DNA of 64,000 bases from Symbiodinium sp. CCMP2592 (lineage: Eukaryota > Sar > Dinophyceae > Suessiales > Symbiodiniaceae): positions 1,483,001 through 1,547,000 of the forward strand of contig CAJNDT010004557.1 in NCBI GenBank assembly GCA_905221615.1. The letters are read 5' to 3'. Under the pieces are notes generated by a model, which was not told the DNA's origin, ran no database searches, and saw nothing but the letters and a program-made list of their open reading frames with translations. A program made the translations under genes and the position numbers. Below are positions 40,521 through 52,200 of this stretch, piece by piece (position 1 is the stretch's first letter; each line of letters opens with the position of its first letter).

Positions 40521-42267
40521 ATCCGATGTAGTATGCCCAAGCGTGCAACTTCGAGTTATGAAACGTGCGGGGTGTACATCCGAAAGAACGCACTGCGCTG
40601 CACTCCAACCCTGAGCCGCCCTCAACCCTATGCCTATACCCGAAAGATTTGAGCCTCGAGCCCTAACTCCTAGCCCTTTAGCCCTGTACAAACCCGACAG
40701 AACCTGAAAGCCCTAATTCCTAACCCCTTAGCCCCATACAAACCCTAAAACCTGAAACCCTAACACCCTAAATCCTAGACCCCACCTTCGAAGCTCTGAA
40801 GCCCTGATGTCGAGCCAAGGGCATCTTCGTCTGCTGGATTGCCGGAGAACGTGGTGGATGTGGCTCCCATCTTCCATAGGACAGGAACACCAAACAGACA
40901 TGCGCAAATGCATCTGCATGTATGAGCATGTAAGTACAGCGGGGCTCTTTGTTTGTCTGTCAGTTTGCTTGTGCGTCTGTATGTACTTGGCCGTCAGAAA
41001 GAGAGACCAACACAAGAAGACACCCGGGTTTTCGGCGAAACTGGTGCTCTCCTGCGGAGGATCGCTGCAGCATGGCCGGAGGGCACCCTTGTGCAGGCCC
41101 AGTAGCAGAATCAGGGTGTTTGGGTTTATGAACTCCACAGCTCTGCATCAAGGATTGTAAATTCCATAAGGTTGAGACAACCTCGAGCTGCAACGCTACT
41201 TGTTTCTGTAATCCGCTGGTTCAGATGATGCTGTTTAGTTGGGGACATGTTTCCTTGTCATTTGCCCTCCTTACCCCCCTGATTGAGGTATAGTTGGAAT
41301 TATGTTAAAGATCTCTCTCTAAGATTCTAGATGTGTTTCCTAGTTACGGGGGGAAGTTATAGGAGCCCAGATGAAGATCTGAGTTTTGAGGGTTTGTTGC
41401 GTTTTGGGCTTAGCTGACGCAATCCTGTGTAAAGAGGCCCTGTATGCTTTGGGGCTTTCGAGGGTAGGGGGTTCAGGGCTCAAGAAGCAATACAGAGGTC
41501 TGAACAGTTGCTCCATTTTAATCGTTCAGGAACCTGGGCTAAGAGACACTTAGTTTTCGGGTGTTTTGAAAGTCAGAAGGATCCTCAACCTTAAACCGGC
41601 AACCTCGGCGGATGAGGGAACTCATGATCCACATGTCTGGTGATACGTGCCAGCTGTGTAGTTAACGAAGGGCCAGGATCGCTATAGACCTTGCCAGGCT
41701 TTGTCCGAGTGTGAGTGTCAAAAAAAAACCGGCAACCTAAGTCCGCAAGTTGCATCAAGCCCGACATACTACTCAGAACATGAGAACATACAAACAAAGC
41801 CTCCTGCAGCCACAATTCGAGATCGCCCGAATAGATATCCGACACAGTCGCGCAACGCACCAACGCATGATCTGCGAGCTTCCGAACATATGGTATCTTC
41901 AATACTTTATAGCACAACCCAGCTACCCACATCCTTACTAGAATGCTCCCCAAAACCTAAAGCAGGAACCTCGCTCGAGTTAGAGGAACCCTGTTTCTTG
42001 CGAGGTGGGGGCCTGCGATGGTGACTTTGGGGAGGAGCCGAGCTCGAACGATCCTGTTCAACGCCTGCCTTCTGGACGGCACTAATATGGGCTGCGTTCT
42101 GTATTCGCGTGTCGGTGGAGGTATTTAGATTGACATTACTGCGTTGAGGGGGCATCCTTCTTGCTTTTCGCTATGAGGCGGCACGCAAGTAGAGCCACTT
42201 ATTACCAATGCTGGCGCTAGGAAAACCGTTAGAGTCGCGCTAGGCATGTTTTGAGGGGCCTATATTA
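40521..42267. other. No confident gene
   Basis: Overlapping 60-140-codon frames on both strands near 40.7-41.2 and 41.6-42.0 kb show no motif. The donor-like motif recurs at 41701-41724. Confidence 0.3.
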
Positions 42268-42378
42268 TAGGGGCCTCAATAACTACCTATACACTGCACT
42301 ATTTTGGGGGGTTCCTTATGGTAATAATTTATAGTATAAATATACCCCGAAGCCCTATTCTAATTATTAAGGCCCCTA
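42268..42378. repeat. Family C hairpin element, copy 2
   Basis: TAGGGGCCTCAATAACT pairs with TAATTATTAAGGCCCCTA. ATTA occurs on both sides. Confidence 0.7.
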
Positions 42379-43642
42379 CATTAGGAGAGTTTGGGGTTCC
42401 GGGTCTTGGGTGTGTCTTGGGGTATTTGGTCTGCAACCAGTCGGCATGTGCCGTATGTACGCCTTTGTTTGCATCAATGCTGAATCCCGTCGACTATTGC
42501 CCACTGAAGGTCCAATCAACCTCGCTTGTTCTTGTTCTTGTTGGTGTCGGTGTTGCGGTTTCTGACTTCGTTGTGACAGCGTCCTGGCCTGTGTTTCAGG
42601 GCACGAGTACCGAGGCTTTTGCAGGAACCTTCCATGCGGGCCTTGCTGGTGGAGGCAAGCTGTGGTCGTCTTGTACGGGTGTGGTGGCGTTGCTGCCCTT
42701 GTTTTTGCGAACTGGCAAAGCCTCCAGGGCAGAATGTGGAGGACGTTGCAGTGTGACAGGCTTGCGAACTCGATGGCCCAGGAAGCTACGAATGACAATT
42801 TTCAGCTGTGGGCTCTGCATGTGCCCCATCGACCCAGAGTCTCTGATTCTTTGCATCGACCCAGAGTCTCTGATTCTTTGACCCAACACAATGACTAGGC
42901 CCGCAACGACCCTGAGAAGATAAATTTGGAAGCCTCGGCGAAGGAGACACGCAGCCATGATAGGCTCAGCAAAGCTGTAACGCGAACAAACATTCGCAGT
43001 GTCATCTTCAGCGGAAGGAAGGTCGTCATCGTCGTAGTGGCAGAGTAGGTGTTTATGCCGTTTGGACTTCGAGCTGTCATATCCGCGTTCGCGTCGTGAC
43101 CACCGAGCATAATTATTCAATTATAGTTTAGCCGGGACAATGCGAAGGTTCATAAAAAAAAGATACGGTACTGCCTCACAGGCAAATCCTGCGGTGTTCG
43201 ACACGCTGCGCGGCAAGGTGGAGCAAATCCGATGGTTGCATCACATCCTCTCGTAGCCGTAGAGGCAGGCTATAACTAGGGAGCACAAAGACCTGGCGAC
43301 CGTGTTAGGCCTCTTACCCGAATCCCGACCTGGAGCGGGTTTAGTTTTCGGTTTCTTGCTTTGGAATTGGGTAGACGGCTTGCCGTGGCTGTGCTTGTGC
43401 CCTACACTTGGTGGGTTGTCAGGGTCTGGCATAGGTCTTGGAGTACACGATGTTTCATTGTACTGGGGCTAGTCGTTGTGAAGCCTAGACGGGCGTGAGA
43501 GTCCTAACCCAGCCAGGCTTTTGGACATAAGAGTTTGGAGAGTCAGGATGTTGGAAGCACGGGGTTCATCAGAGTTACTGCAAAACTCAATATGTACATT
43601 TATATGCTGGTTTCCCACACACATACACCCAAACATGTAAAT
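42379..43642. other. Stretch with a tandem duplication, no confident gene
   Basis: Open frames of 174-187 codons run on both strands (42318-42881 plus, 42596-43120 minus) but neither shows a known motif. A 27-bp unit is duplicated in tandem inside both (42827-42853, 42854-42880), keeping both frames open. Confidence 0.3.
42827..42880. repeat. 27-bp perfect tandem duplication
   Basis: CATCGACCCAGAGTCTCTGA plus TTCTTTG, twice, without a mismatch. A recent slippage or duplication event. Confidence 0.95.
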
Positions 43643-43661
43643 AAATATATATATATATACA

Positions 43662-43700
<39 letters not shown>
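43643..43700. repeat. (AT)n microsatellite
   Basis: Interrupted TATATA tract. Confidence 0.95.
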
Positions 43701-43704
<4 letters not shown>

Positions 43705-44061
43705 GAACATTTGCTCCCTCCCTCGACCTAGATCATATGCACATACCTATTCATACACATGCATACACTTATATGTATAAGCATAAGATAATACACATAT
43801 TGGCGTTGATATACAATTACACAGAGAGATAGAAAGTCTATGTGTATATACGCATATACAATACACCATGACATATTTGATGTATGTGTGTAACGCAACA
43901 ACATGGTTTAACATTCGTCGGTTTAGAGACGGATAGGCAAGTAGATAGGCAAGCAGTTGGACAGACAGGTAGATAGAGATATTTTCCCACACACATGTGT
44001 AAATATGTTATGTATATGTAAACAAGTATATGTGTGATATTTATTGTACTTGTTTACTGAT

Positions 44062-44105
44062 ATAATATGTATATATATATATATGTTTGTGTGTGTGTGT
44101 ATATG

Positions 44106-44175
<70 letters not shown>

Positions 44176-44310
44176 TAAAGAGAGAGAGAGAGAGAGAGAG
44201 AGAAAACAACTGAGATAGACACAGAGAGAAACACAGAGAGACAGAGAGAGAGACAGAGACAGAGACAGAGACAGAGACAGAGAGAGAGACAGAGACAGAG
44301 ACAGCGAGCG
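44062..44310. repeat. (AT)n, (GT)n, (AG)n and AGAGAC compound microsatellite
   Basis: AT and GT tracts are followed by a long AG tract (from 44122) and AGAGAC units to about 44305. Serine/leucine open frames on the minus strand here are artefacts. Confidence 0.95.
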
Positions 44311-45260
44311 AGCATACGCTCTGGTCGCAATACTGGAAGACCTCGAACTCGATGTGCCTGAACAGGTGGAGAATCGCTTTACTGGTGGTCGCGTGACCGC
44401 AGCGAACGTCGCTTAGCTTCACTTCACCGTTCGTTGAAGCTAGGTAGGTTTGTAGCTGCAGGGTTGAAAGTGTCAATCAGTGCTCTGTGCAGCTTTTGTG
44501 GGTTTGTCTTTCGGACCAGATAGTTTGGTTTTGACAAGATATCGCGAAGCAGCGAGCCAGAATCCTAGTGCCAGTGCTGGCCAAAATTCTCAATCGAGAC
44601 CTTTGTGTTGGCTGCATCAAAGGAGCAGAGTCTTTGGGTTGAGAACTCCGTTCGCATTGCAGACCGTTGGATTTTACGGCATCTTTGGATGCATAGCACT
44701 TGTAAGAGCATGGCACATCGTGGCCTAGCCAATATCGGCACCACTCAGTAGGTTGGTTTTAACGGTTTTAGCGCGTTGGCCAAGGTCCATGGCAAGTTTG
44801 ATGTATAGGGTCGTTCGTGCTTTCATTGCGGTTCTGCTTATGTAAATAAATTCTACAGAGCCCTATATATTGGACACGAGACCTTTGTTTAACCAGCCCC
44901 TGACCCGGCAGTCAGTATACACTCTTGTACCGATGCCCCGATGTGGAAGCAAGGTAGCCGTGACCGCCGGCACTTGCACCGCAGCGTCCTTCTTCGTCGT
45001 CTCGCCAAAGTTTGCAGAGGACGCACAGAGATGTCCTCGAACACGGACAATCCGAAAAGCGAACAGGTTTTGGAAATCCGAGACCCTTAAGCTCTATGCT
45101 TCCCAACAACCATACATTTTGACACCTCGAACCCCCAAATTTCTAGGCAGTACAAAAGCCTTTAGCCGCCTCATATCCAGGGCACCGCTCCGATACCGGG
45201 AAGGCAAACAGTCCCTGTACCCGAAGACCCACAGCAGTTTACCTGGTCTCGTTTAGGGTT
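44311..45260. other. No confident gene
   Basis: A plus-strand frame at 44870-45256 ends with TVPVPEDPQQFTWSR-like text in another frame close to the next hairpin. This could be an exon end but is unproven. Confidence 0.25.
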
Positions 45261-45353
45261 TACCTTAACCCGGAATAACCTACCTTTTTGAGGACTTATA
45301 TAAGGAAATCATAATAAGGAACCCTAAAATGTAGGTTATTCAGGGTTAAGGTA
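45261..45353. repeat. Hairpin element, family E copy 2
   Basis: TACCTTAACCCGGAATAACC and its complement (GGTTATTCAGGGTTAAGGTA) with one mismatch. Protein-like text follows on the plus strand from about 45360 (AKRVRCFSELQRRQNDDSIF). Confidence 0.8.
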
Positions 45354-46309
45354 GGGTCCGCAGCCAAGAGGGTCAGATGCTTCTCTGAGCTTCAGAGGAG
45401 GCAGAATGACGACTCCATCTTCGATTGGCTATTTGGGAAATACATGTTTAGGCTTAGGGCTCAGAGCTTAGTATCGAGAGGTAGGGCGAGTAGGGTTCAG
45501 GTTGAAGGGGCTTAAGGCTTTGGATTTACCACTCGGGTTTTGGGCCGTTCTTGCAGAAGGCCTTGCACATAACCCCACACAACAATCAAGTACCTAAACC
45601 ACAGAACCCAAAGTCCTCAAGTAAAATTTATCCACAATCCGTCTATCTCGGAAGGACTATCCGAGGAAAGCCTTCCATTGGGCTTGCTGTTTGGCCTGCC
45701 AGGTGAGTCCTAAAGAGGTGAGTCCTAAAGGGACCCATGGGAAGGGGTTCCCGGATACCAGAATCCTGACCAAACTGTAACTTAGCTTAGGGCTGTTTTA
45801 GGGATGGGTATTTCGAACAGCACCCCCACAAGTTCCAAGCAGAAGCTTGTCCGGTTAATCTCGGCAGTTTGGTTCAAGATTCCGGTTTTGTACGGTCTAG
45901 AAGCGGGGGCTTTCTTACCGAAGCCTTTGTAGCCTGCAAGGAAGCTTCAGGTTTTCCTTTGGGACAGTTGGCGCTGCCGCGGAGCTATACCATGCTATAC
46001 CATTTTTGCGTCTTCCCATATTTGATATTTTCCTCATAAGCAGGCGAGGTTATGTAAAAGTTGTATATTCACACCTGTTACATGGTGCATGTCTACATGA
46101 TATACGAGGGTCCCTAAGCCCTGAAGCCTAACCGTGCTCGAAAAGGCTTTGCATGCGGAGAGATTCGAGTTCGTGGGCAGGGTTTGCGTGTCGGGGCTTG
46201 GGGTTTGGGAGATCTCAGCGGGGATGCAACATGGGGTGCAGGGTTTGGATATCATTGTCAGGGCCTGGGATTTTGCTACTTATCGCAAGTATAGGACTCA
46301 AGGGCTGTA
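45354..46309. other. No confident gene
   Basis: Apart from the exon-like start noted with the preceding hairpin I see only telomere-like words. Confidence 0.25.
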
Positions 46310-46417
46310 AATGCAGGGGCCTAAATCATTGCCGATACTATTTTAGTGGGTCCTTATAATAAGTATAGTATAATGGGCCCCGAAACCTCATCCAATTATT
46401 TTGGCCCCTATAATGCA
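46310..46417. repeat. Family C hairpin element, copy 3, with AATGCA flanking repeats
   Basis: GGGGCCTAAATCATT and AATTATTTTGGCCCC arms. AATGCA occurs directly outside both ends (46310-46315 and 46412-46417), consistent with a target duplication. Confidence 0.7.
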
Positions 46418-47102
46418 AGTGTAGCATACCGGGGTCTAGGTCAAGCAAACCAAGGCTTTCAACTCGGTTCCATGGACTGCCAGCACGTGGCAAAGCACCA
46501 TGTGCATGCACCTCGGCGAAGGCTTCTGGTTCGGGGATGCAGGATGTAAGGGATCCTTTAAGGGTTCCTCTAAGGGATCCGTGAATTGTCTGGGGTGTCC
46601 TATCTGCCCACCTCAGGCTTTCATTGGGGGGTGTCTTACGGGGTGTAACATGGGTTTGTGGCTGTTCCACTCGATTGCTCCTTGAACATGGTAACCGATA
46701 TCTAGGGTTCCCAAATGTATACCTATAGCTGAAAACCTCGCAAACCCGAATCTTACTGGTAAGGCCCCCATAGGCCTGTCAGTCCGGAACCCCGAACCTG
46801 AACATGGATTCCTACATGAAGAAGCCCCTAGAAAACCCGAACCTTACAGCGCAGCTCGCGCTCCTCGAGAGGCCCCCCAGACTGCTTTTGTAAGGGCTAT
46901 ACCTTATAACAGACTAAACCTATACTAAACCCCCAGAAGTAGGTAAAATAATGGCCCAACACCTACAAAAGGCCATTACTCTACGGGTCCAGGAAACGGA
47001 TCTGCCAAAGGGCTTCAGGCCCCTTCGTACGCCCAACTATTTCAAGCCCGAATCATAGCCTATATAAGCTTGCACTGCAAGGGTATATTGCTGAACTAAC
47101 AG
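46418..47102. other. No gene; one degenerate hairpin relative
   Basis: 46926-46993 resembles 28071-28143 (CCCAGAAGTAGGTAAAATAATGG...). Otherwise nothing recognised. Confidence 0.3.
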
Positions 47103-47199
47103 CTTGGTGGTTTTCCGGGTGACCTACGAGAACCCTCACACAACCGAAATGTGCGAGGTCGGTTTGAGCCAGGAGGAGTTTGCCAAATACATCGAGGCC
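47103..47199 (+). CDS. Exon candidate
   Basis: A CTGAACTAACAG acceptor with a perfect CTAAC branch-like motif precedes C|LVVFRVTYENPHTTEMCEVG then LSQEEFAKYIEA, ending at GCC|GTTTCG. A further protein-like stretch lies at about 47362-47457 (DDGTYPLVEFASQPRALTGK then YLFSYPEPLRVG), running up to the hairpin at 47458. No family recognised. Confidence 0.42.
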
Positions 47200-47457
47200 G
47201 TTTCGGTTTGAAGCTATAGTTGAGGCCTACGACCTACGGTTTAGGGCTCGAGTGTCGGGGTTGGCTTAAGGGCTTTTGCGGTTTTGCAGGGTTTTAGCAG
47301 GCATATCTAACAGGGGCCTCTAGGGGTGTGGGGCTTTTGGGTTTAGGGCTCTTGTTTCGAAGATGATGGAACTTACCCATTGGTCGAATTCGCGTCACAG
47401 CCCAGAGCCCTGACGGGTAAGTACTTGTTCAGCTACCCAGAGCCCTTGAGGGTCGGA

Positions 47458-47564
47458 TAAAGGGATCCAGAATGCAGGGCCTTAGATTTGTTGCTTTTAG
47501 TAAGGCGTCTTGAGCACCCTTACTAAAGCAACAAACCTAGAGTCCTGCAGGATGGATCCCTTTA
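47458..47564. repeat. 107-bp hairpin element
   Basis: TAAAGGGATCC / GGATCCCTTTA ends, and TTTGTTGCTTTTAGTAAGG pairs with CCTTACTAAAGCAACAAA. Confidence 0.85.
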
Positions 47565-47803
47565 CCTTGCCTTGAAAAGGTATCCAGGTCCTTGGGAACT
47601 GCATAGCACCCCAAACCTAAAACAGCAGCCAATACACTCCCATAAAGCCCTTTGAAACAAAGCCAAATCTTCAAGGAAACCCTCTGAACCAACCTAAGAC
47701 CCCAAAACCCTAAACCCTCAACCCTAAATACCCTCTGAACCAACCCAAAACCCAAACCCTAAACCCCCAAACTTGGAGTCCCGTCTGTCCGAGTGTGAGC
47801 ACC

Positions 47804-47817
47804 GAATCTTGGAGCCC
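47804..47817. repeat. 14-bp direct repeat flanking the next gene (left)
   Basis: GAATCTTGGAGCCC, repeated exactly at 48711-48724. Confidence 0.8.
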
Positions 47818-47869
47818 GGTCCTCTACAGAAGCCCACTTTCGGGGGCGCTCCTACCACGACCGGCACAC

Positions 47870-48535
47870 ATGCGAATGGAAGGCAAGGGCAACCAGAGGA
47901 TTGCGTATTCCTTTGGCTCCTATGTGCTCAAAGTCACAACTTTTGCCTACGACCATGGGTCTGAGGAGAACTACAGTACCCGGTTCACCAAACTGTGTGC
48001 TATTGTGGTGCACGTGGGGCCTCTGAATGTTCGTATTGGGCAGGGCGCCCATGCAGAGTATGCTGTGCTCCACTGTCTGGTTCAGGAGAAAGTGAACAGA
48101 AAAGCCGAGCCTTGGCTAAATGCCGAAACGCCGGCGATAGTCAGGGAATGGTTCAGCTACCTGCTGGCCGTGGTTACCTGGCTGGGAGCCTGCAGGGTCA
48201 GGGTGGCAGACATCACGATCTCCAACTTGGGCTTGAATGAGGATAACAGTGTCCGTTTCTACGACTTGGGGAGCTGGTCAAGCTTGCCATACCCCCAATG
48301 GGGTGGCGGCAGCGGCCTTGAACGGCTTCTGGCCCAACGTGAGCCGGAGCTGCTACGACAGTTAAAGGCGCGCACCACAGAAAGGCTACAGGCTCTCTTT
48401 GAGCACTTTGCCTCCCAAGCGGGGCGGTTTGCTGGGTTCCTCAGCCAGCAAGGCGTGGCGCAGTTAGGGGAGCATCGTAGAATGGCTCCCTCGCGGAGGC
48501 TGACTCGAGACGAAAAGGGGGACCTGTCTACCTGA
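47870..48535 (+). CDS. Intronless gene with a kinase-like motif
   Basis: The frame is open from before 47795, but the first ATG is at 47870, giving 221 aa to the TGA at 48533. Around residues 110-150 the text YLLAVVTWLGACRVRVADIT then ISNLGLNEDNSVRFYDLGSW recalls the catalytic loop and DFG region of protein-kinase-like folds (D.t.sNigl....v.f.DlG), but the usual catalytic loop HRD is reduced to VAD, so activity is doubtful. The C-terminal third is rich in Arg, Gln and Glu and likely helical. It has no intron, lies between exact 14-bp direct repeats, and is followed by three compact stem-loops. It may be a retrogene or part of a mobile cassette. The function assignment is weak. Confidence 0.5.
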   Translation: MRMEGKGNQRIAYSFGSYVLKVTTFAYDHGSEENYSTRFTKLCAIVVHVGPLNVRIGQGAHAEYAVLHCLVQEKVNRKAEPWLNAETPAIVREWFSYLLAVVTWLGACRVRVADITISNLGLNEDNSVRFYDLGSWSSLPYPQWGGGSGLERLLAQREPELLRQLKARTTERLQALFEHFASQAGRFAGFLSQQGVAQLGEHRRMAPSRRLTRDEKGDLST

Positions 48536-48578
48536 GCGGGCCTCTCCAGAAGCCAACGCGACTCCAAAAGCCTGCTGG

Positions 48579-48663
48579 CTGGTGTCCAGCCACGGAGGGT
48601 ACAGCTGACACCTGTTTCCAAAGGAACAGGGCACCCGCCGGATGGCGTCCATCCGGGGTTTTT
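48579..48663 (+). other. Three consecutive compact stem-loops after the kinase-like gene
   Basis: TGGCTGG-TGT-CCAGCCA, then CCTGTTTCC-AAA-GGAACAGG (one bulge), then CCGGATGG-CGT-CCATCCGG followed by GG and five T. All have three-base loops. The last looks like an intrinsic terminator, which would be odd in a nuclear genome. Confidence 0.6.
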
Positions 48664-48710
48664 CTAATTAAGTGCATGCGGAGCCTACGGCTGCGGAGAG
48701 CAACGAGCGA

Positions 48711-48724
48711 GAATCTTGGAGCCC
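48711..48724. repeat. 14-bp direct repeat flanking the gene (right)
   Basis: Exact copy of 47804-47817. Confidence 0.8.
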
Positions 48725-48851
48725 TAGTACGGGGCCGTAATAACTAGAATAAGGCTTGGGGGCCCATTATACTACAATTCTAATAAGGGGCCCCCCCAAC
48801 ATAGTATTGGCAATTCTTTAGGCCCTGTATTATGGTGCCTTTATAGATCCC
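48719..48851. repeat. Family C-like repeat, interrupted by element 2
   Basis: TAGTACGGGGCC...GGCCCTGTATTA arms, then GCCTTTATAGATCCC. The tail resumes after element 2 at 59848 (TCATAGTAAGCCTTATAGG) and matches the tail of the family C copy at 60720-60760. Confidence 0.55.
48847..48851. repeat. Target-site duplication ATCCC (left copy)
   Basis: Identical to 59843-59847. Confidence 0.92.
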
Positions 48852-49160
48852 TGTTGACGTACTGGTTCATCATGAAGGTTGGGGTTGTTCGCACTATCAG
48901 CTGCCATAGTCGAGGATCTTCTCAAGGCGTTCCAGAAAACTAGTTCAGAGAACTGGCGCAACCGACCATGGGCTCACGACTGATTCACTTTTACGCGCAA
49001 CAACACATGTCGAAGCTGTCTGTCCTCAGGACTAGAGCTTATGCCTGTTCACTAGGCTAGCTTGACTCGTGTCTGCTGGCTTCTGCCGATCATGGCTTAG
49101 CTCAGCTCTGCCTGGGCCGTCAAGGCTGTGCGGACGTGCTGGCCTGCAGTGGCTTCAACA
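48852..49160 (-). repeat. 3' LTR of element 2
   Basis: Direct repeat of 59534-59842, 308 of 309 bases identical. Confidence 0.95.
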
Positions 49161-49169
49161 CTCCTCCTC
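49161..49169 (-). other. Polypurine tract of element 2
   Basis: GAGGAGGAG on the minus strand directly abutting the 3' LTR. Confidence 0.75.
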
Positions 49170-49201
49170 AGCTGCATCATCCAGTTTTGGATGGAAAGCT
49201 G

Positions 49202-52200
49202 TCAATCCCTTCCGTCCCGCAAAGCCTGGAGGCAATAGCGACATATCATCCTGTCCTGTACTGAAGTCGTGTTCCTAAGCACTTGACAGGATCGGAAGAG
49301 ATGTAGTGCTCCTGGGGATCTACTTGCTGTGGTCATCACGTGGAGCTCACACAACTCACTAAATGTGAAACCTTGATCAAAGGTAGTTTGCGTAGATGCA
49401 TCCTTAGCCGTCTTGACTTCTTTCTCTAAACCACTATTCGGGACAGAGGATCGAGTCTCTAAGAAGGCCGGAAAAGGTGCCGGTGGCGGTTCAACCGCCG
49501 GAAATCCAGAAAGTCCATGAAATCCATAGGTGGTATCGGTCGGGATGGATACCGAACTGCTGGAAGGCAGTGGTGGTGGCGGTGGCGGCAAATCCAAAGC
49601 AGGGAGTTGAGGCCGTGTTTCCACTTCCACTCTAACATAGGAAGCTTCCGCATGGGGGGGCTGACGACTTTCAACCTCTCGACTGCCTATACCCCTTTGC
49701 CTCAAACCTTCCTCTTCCAACTCACGGGCAATGACTCTACGAACCTGCTCCTGTCTACGTTCCCTTCGGGTGGAGGGTTCTTGTTCTCCTACGTCAGGGT
49801 CTGCATGAACCATTCTCACCGCTACTGGCTCACGTTGCCTGCAGCAGGATCGTACACAGTACCTACCTGACTCCCAAAGAAAGAGTATCGACATAACCAA
49901 CAACACCACCAAAAGCGAGAGCTCTAGACCCAATGGTTCTGCTTCAAGTTCATCGCTTGGTGCAGCCTCATTGACGTCCGCCTGGACCAACAGTAGCATA
50001 CCTAACAACCATAACCCCATTCTATGATTACCCACGAAACTCCTTTGCACGGCACTCCTGGAGGAGGATTGCCCCGAGGCCTCGCTGAAGGGCTCGAAGG
50101 GTCCTTGTGAAGGTAATGCGTCCGTCTCAACTCGGGACACCTGTGATGGCGTGGAATTGGGGTTAGGAGGTCCTAAACCCAAGAGCTTACACAGGTCGTC
50201 GAGGCGGGTTTTCATTAGGGCCTTAGTTAAGCAGTCAGCCAACTGCACATCACCGGGGCAGTGCGACACCTCGATTTCCCTTCGTTCGATCATGTCTCGA
50301 ATGAAGGACGATCGGACTCGCAAATGTCGCGTGCGCTGGCTCCCTTCACCGCCTGCTAGCGTTACTGCTGCGGTGTTATCAATCATCAGATGTTTGCCAC
50401 AAGGCCCCTCCTCAAGCTCAGAAATTAAAGCTTCCAAAGACTGTGCTAGCACAACCCCTTCGCAACCTGACACAAGCTCCGATTCCGCTGTGCTTAGTGT
50501 AACGATGCTTTGGCGCTTCGACTTCCAAACAATACAACACTCATCATAAAGAAGGGCTATGCCGCTGATGGAGTGGCTTCCGTGGGGCGCGAATGACGCG
50601 TCCGTGTAGATCCTAAGCCCATCGGCCTTCCCTGGAATCAACATAAGTCTATGAGACTTCGTGGTTGCCAAATACTCTAAGGTTCTAAGTCCTATCTTCA
50701 GAACCTGCTTCGGGAAGCGAGCTACCCAGCTTGCCATCATTCCCACGCAGTAGCTGATGTCCACCCTGGACCTCTGAGCCACCCAGAGAAGCTCTCCTGT
50801 AATGCGCTGAGCTGCTCGTAGCTCCTTCTCTGAGAATTCCTCCTCCTGGGGAAGTTCACGCACCCATTCCTTGGGTACTGGCGCTGTAGCACGGGAATTT
50901 GACCTTACATCATGGCTCCGCAACAACTCTGCAATGTGGGACTCCTGAGCCAGGCTGTACCCTATCAGGTCACCAGTATCATTCAGCTCAGCATAAATGT
51001 CCACTCCCAGGAAGCGCAACGGGTCCGTGGCTGTCGCCTCCTTCAATCCCGTGCATTCCCAAGACTCCCTAATCCAGTCAATGAACGACTGCGCCACTTC
51101 TGGCTCTGTCAGAAGCAACATGTCGTCCACATAGACCAACAGGTGTCCAATGCATAAGCCGCTCTCGTGCCTCATTCGCCAGACGTTGCTTTCAGAGGAA
51201 AACTGCTCCAAAGTGACCTTCCCCAATGGGGTATTCCACTCTGCCTTTGCAAGAAAACTGTCTCTGAACAACGACCACCAGCGCGGACTTTCTCTAAATC
51301 CATACAACGCCCTGTCTATAATCCACACCTCGTCCTCCCGTGCCAGCTCAAGCTCGACTAACAGACGTGGTGCCCGCATTGCATAGCGCTTCGTCACTCC
51401 TTCCGGAATCGATGCGAGAAGGAAAGCAGACTTCACATCCAGCCCGTATGCCCTACGACCACGTCGGGCCGAATGGGCGAGTAGGGCCCTCAGGGACTCT
51501 GCGCCGGCACCACCAGCGTAAAGCTGGGACTCGGCAGTTGTCTTCGCATAGTTCCCACATGACACAATCCTAAATTTTCTCTTGTAAGGGGCACCAGGTT
51601 TCACCGTACATACCGGTTTCCCCGGTATGACCTCGTAGTCCGAACTTCTGAGGATAGCACGGGCTTCGCTTCCGTAAAACTTGCGTATGACTCCCATGGT
51701 CTCAAACGTGCTCAACTCTGCCTGTGCTGCCGGGCGCCAAGCTGCCAAGTTCTGCCGGACTTCAGCGGGTGCCACGTTGTGCGTCACCTCCAATGGACCT
51801 TGCAACTTGGACAACAGGTCTTCCACATTTGGAGTGAATCCACTCTCATCGACCCGATTGATCATTGGATCCGGCAGTGCTGCGGGATGACCTGCACCTA
51901 TATTCCCCAACGGGTCCTCAGTCGGAACACCGATCACTGACCTAGTGCCCTGGGCTCCCTGGTGTCTCGCCTTCAAACTCTCACTTGGCGACTCAGGACC
52001 GCTACGAGCTTCGCTAGGGGAAAGACAAGGACGGACTACCATACATCTATATTCTTCAGACGACTGTGGCGAGGATGAATCTGTCGGATCTGCACTAGTC
52101 TCCTCCGGGACTACATTATCACCTAGATCTGGACTAGGAAGCTGGGCTCCAGAAGGAACTGGCCTCGACGGCTGAGAACTGGATGCTGCTCCAACGCTGG

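Noticed and set aside
43923..44476. 135-140-codon Ser/Leu-rich minus-strand frames
   Set aside because: They are translations of the (AG)n and (AT)n microsatellites.
48638..48663. Bacterial intrinsic terminator
   Set aside because: Stem plus five T fits the form, but everything else in the window is eukaryotic, so I list it only as a stem-loop.
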